A stretch of 5,393 nt of DNA, taken from assembly GCA_023462275.1 (NCBI GenBank), contig JAEWYD010000012.1, forward strand, positions 1-5,393. Reading direction: 5' to 3'. Made by a program: the position numbers and the translations under genes. Under the pieces are notes generated by a model that was not told where the DNA came from, made no database searches, and saw nothing but the letters and a program-made list of their open reading frames with translations. Each line of letters opens with the position of its first letter. The first letter of the stretch is position 1. Positions 4,429-5,393 of the stretch are shown here, piece after piece. This DNA is from Actinomycetes bacterium (GTDB lineage: Bacteria; Actinomycetota; Actinomycetes; Actinomycetales; Cellulomonadaceae).

Positions 4429-5393
4429 ATGAGCCTCAACCGCCCGGACCCTCGCCCGGCCGCGGTGCGTGCCCTCGTGCCGGTGGTCGCCGTCGTCGTC
4501 ACCCGGGGTCCCACCCCGTACCTGGCGCCGACCCTCGACGCCCTGGCGGACCAGAGCCGGCCCCCTCAGCGCGTGATCCTCGTGGACGCCGCGCGCGGCG
4601 CCGAGGACGCCGACGCCCTCGCACCCTTCGCCGCGCGCCTGACGGTCCCCGTCACGCTCGTCGCGACCCCCGGTGTCCGGACGTTCGGCGGCGCGGTCCG
4701 CGCCGCTCTGGCGGCCGAGGCGTCGGCGGGGGAGGACCCCGGCTGGCTCTGGCTGCTGCACGACGACAGCGCCCCGGCGCCGGACGCGCTGGCCGAGCTG
4801 CTCGCGGCGGTGGAACGGGCGCCGTCGGTGGCCGTGGCGGGCGCCAAGCAGCACACGTGGGACCCTCCGGCGCGCGTGGTCGAGGTGGGCGTGACCACCT
4901 CCCGGTTCGGCCGCCGGATGACCGGCATCGACGCCCCCGAGGTGGACCAGGGCCAGCACGACGCCCGCGACGACGTGCTCGGCGTCGGGATCGCGGGCGC
5001 GCTGGTGCGCCGCGACGTGTGGGAGGACCTGGGCGGCACGGACCCCTCGCTCGGGCCGTTCGGTGACGGCGTGGACCTGTCGCGGCGCGCCCGCCTCGCC
5101 GGGCACCGCGTGGTCGTGGTGCCGTCGGCCGTCGTCCGGCACGCGCGCGCGGCGTTCGAGGGTCTGCGGCCCGATTGGGACGCGCGGCGCTCGGCGCAGG
5201 CGCGGCGGGAGGCGTTCCTGCACGCCCAGCTCGTCGCCGTCCCGGTGTGGGCCCTGCCGGCGATCGCGCTCCTCGCCGTCGCGAGCAGCCTCGTGCGTGC
5301 CCTCGGGCGACTCGTGCTCAAGGAGCCCGGCCTGGTCGCCGCCGAGCTCGCCGCCCCGTGGGCGGCGCTCGCCCGCCTCGGCCGGGTCGCGCG
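4429..5393 (+). CDS. Family 2 glycosyltransferase with C-terminal membrane region (3' partial)
   Basis: The frame is open to the right edge and gives about 321 residues of a longer protein. The GT-A fold starts with VVAVVVTRG (residues 18-26), then YLAPTLDALADQS (30-42) and QRVILVDA (46-53), the usual nucleotide-sugar-binding opening. GWLWLLHDDSAP (105-116) carries the DXD-like HDD (111-113) for metal and donor binding. GVGIAGALVRRDVWEDLGG (185-203) and FGDGVDLSRRARLAGHRV (211-228) form the acceptor and catalytic region, ending with VVPSAVVRH. A hydrophobic segment near 269-289 is the first membrane helix, so the enzyme probably works at the inner face of the membrane on envelope glycan precursors. 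ATG 4429 is preferred because GGAG lies just upstream at short spacing. ATG 4420 is in frame, adds three residues and has no such site. Large multi-helix proteins of this type are common in Actinobacteria; donor and acceptor are unknown. GDGVD replaces the common acidic ED pair at the usual catalytic-base position. Confidence 0.9.
   Translation, partial: MSLNRPDPRPAAVRALVPVVAVVVTRGPTPYLAPTLDALADQSRPPQRVILVDAARGAEDADALAPFAARLTVPVTLVATPGVRTFGGAVRAALAAEASAGEDPGWLWLLHDDSAPAPDALAELLAAVERAPSVAVAGAKQHTWDPPARVVEVGVTTSRFGRRMTGIDAPEVDQGQHDARDDVLGVGIAGALVRRDVWEDLGGTDPSLGPFGDGVDLSRRARLAGHRVVVVPSAVVRHARAAFEGLRPDWDARRSAQARREAFLHAQLVAVPVWALPAIALLAVASSLVRALGRLVLKEPGLVAAELAAPWAALARLGRVA

Noticed and set aside
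3997..5223. Minus-strand open frame (408 codons) across whiB and the glycosyltransferase
   Set aside because: Its Arg/Gly/His-rich composition has no motif, and it lies antisense to an unmistakable WhiB and a GT2 domain.

Overview
The window comes from a very GC-rich genome. Codon third positions are almost all G or C, starts include GTG, and it carries a WhiB regulator and a TIGR03089-family gene, both known only from Actinobacteria. A member of the order Micrococcales (a Cellulomonas-like organism) is a reasonable guess from overall style, but nothing here fixes the genus.

Layout, left to right. (1) Positions 1-178 hold a low-complexity coding end that can be read as the tail of a plus-strand gene; the strand is uncertain. 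(2) 183-1076, minus: rfbA/rmlA, glucose-1-phosphate thymidylyltransferase, which opens the dTDP-L-rhamnose pathway. (3) 1077-1177: a divergent control region with a 22-bp near-palindrome. (4) 1178-2371, plus: manA, mannose-6-phosphate isomerase, which feeds GDP-mannose. (5) 2397-3017 and 3065-3811, minus: a small SAM-dependent methyltransferase downstream of a TIGR03089 protein, probably one operon. (6) 3812-4043: a second divergent control region with a perfect 17-bp palindrome, a near-consensus promoter overlapped by another palindrome, and a structured leader. (7) 4044-4370, plus: whiB (WhiB2/WhmD class). (8) From 4429 to the right edge, plus: the first ~321 residues of a membrane-anchored family 2 glycosyltransferase.

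Together the genes look like part of the conserved actinobacterial cell-envelope sugar region. As I recall it, the equivalent M. tuberculosis region (about Rv3255c-Rv3268) likewise groups manA, whiB2, rhamnose and mannose nucleotide genes, a glycosyltransferase, an LCP protein and the TIGR03089 gene. rfbA and manA make the activated-sugar precursors, the glycosyltransferase would use such donors at the membrane, and WhiB ties the neighbourhood to cell division and differentiation. The roles of the TIGR03089 protein and the methyltransferase are unknown. I found no mobile element, CRISPR array, tRNA or rRNA, and no wholly new multi-gene system. The most interesting material is the unexplained regulatory architecture of the two divergent intergenic regions and the uncharacterised TIGR03089-methyltransferase pair.
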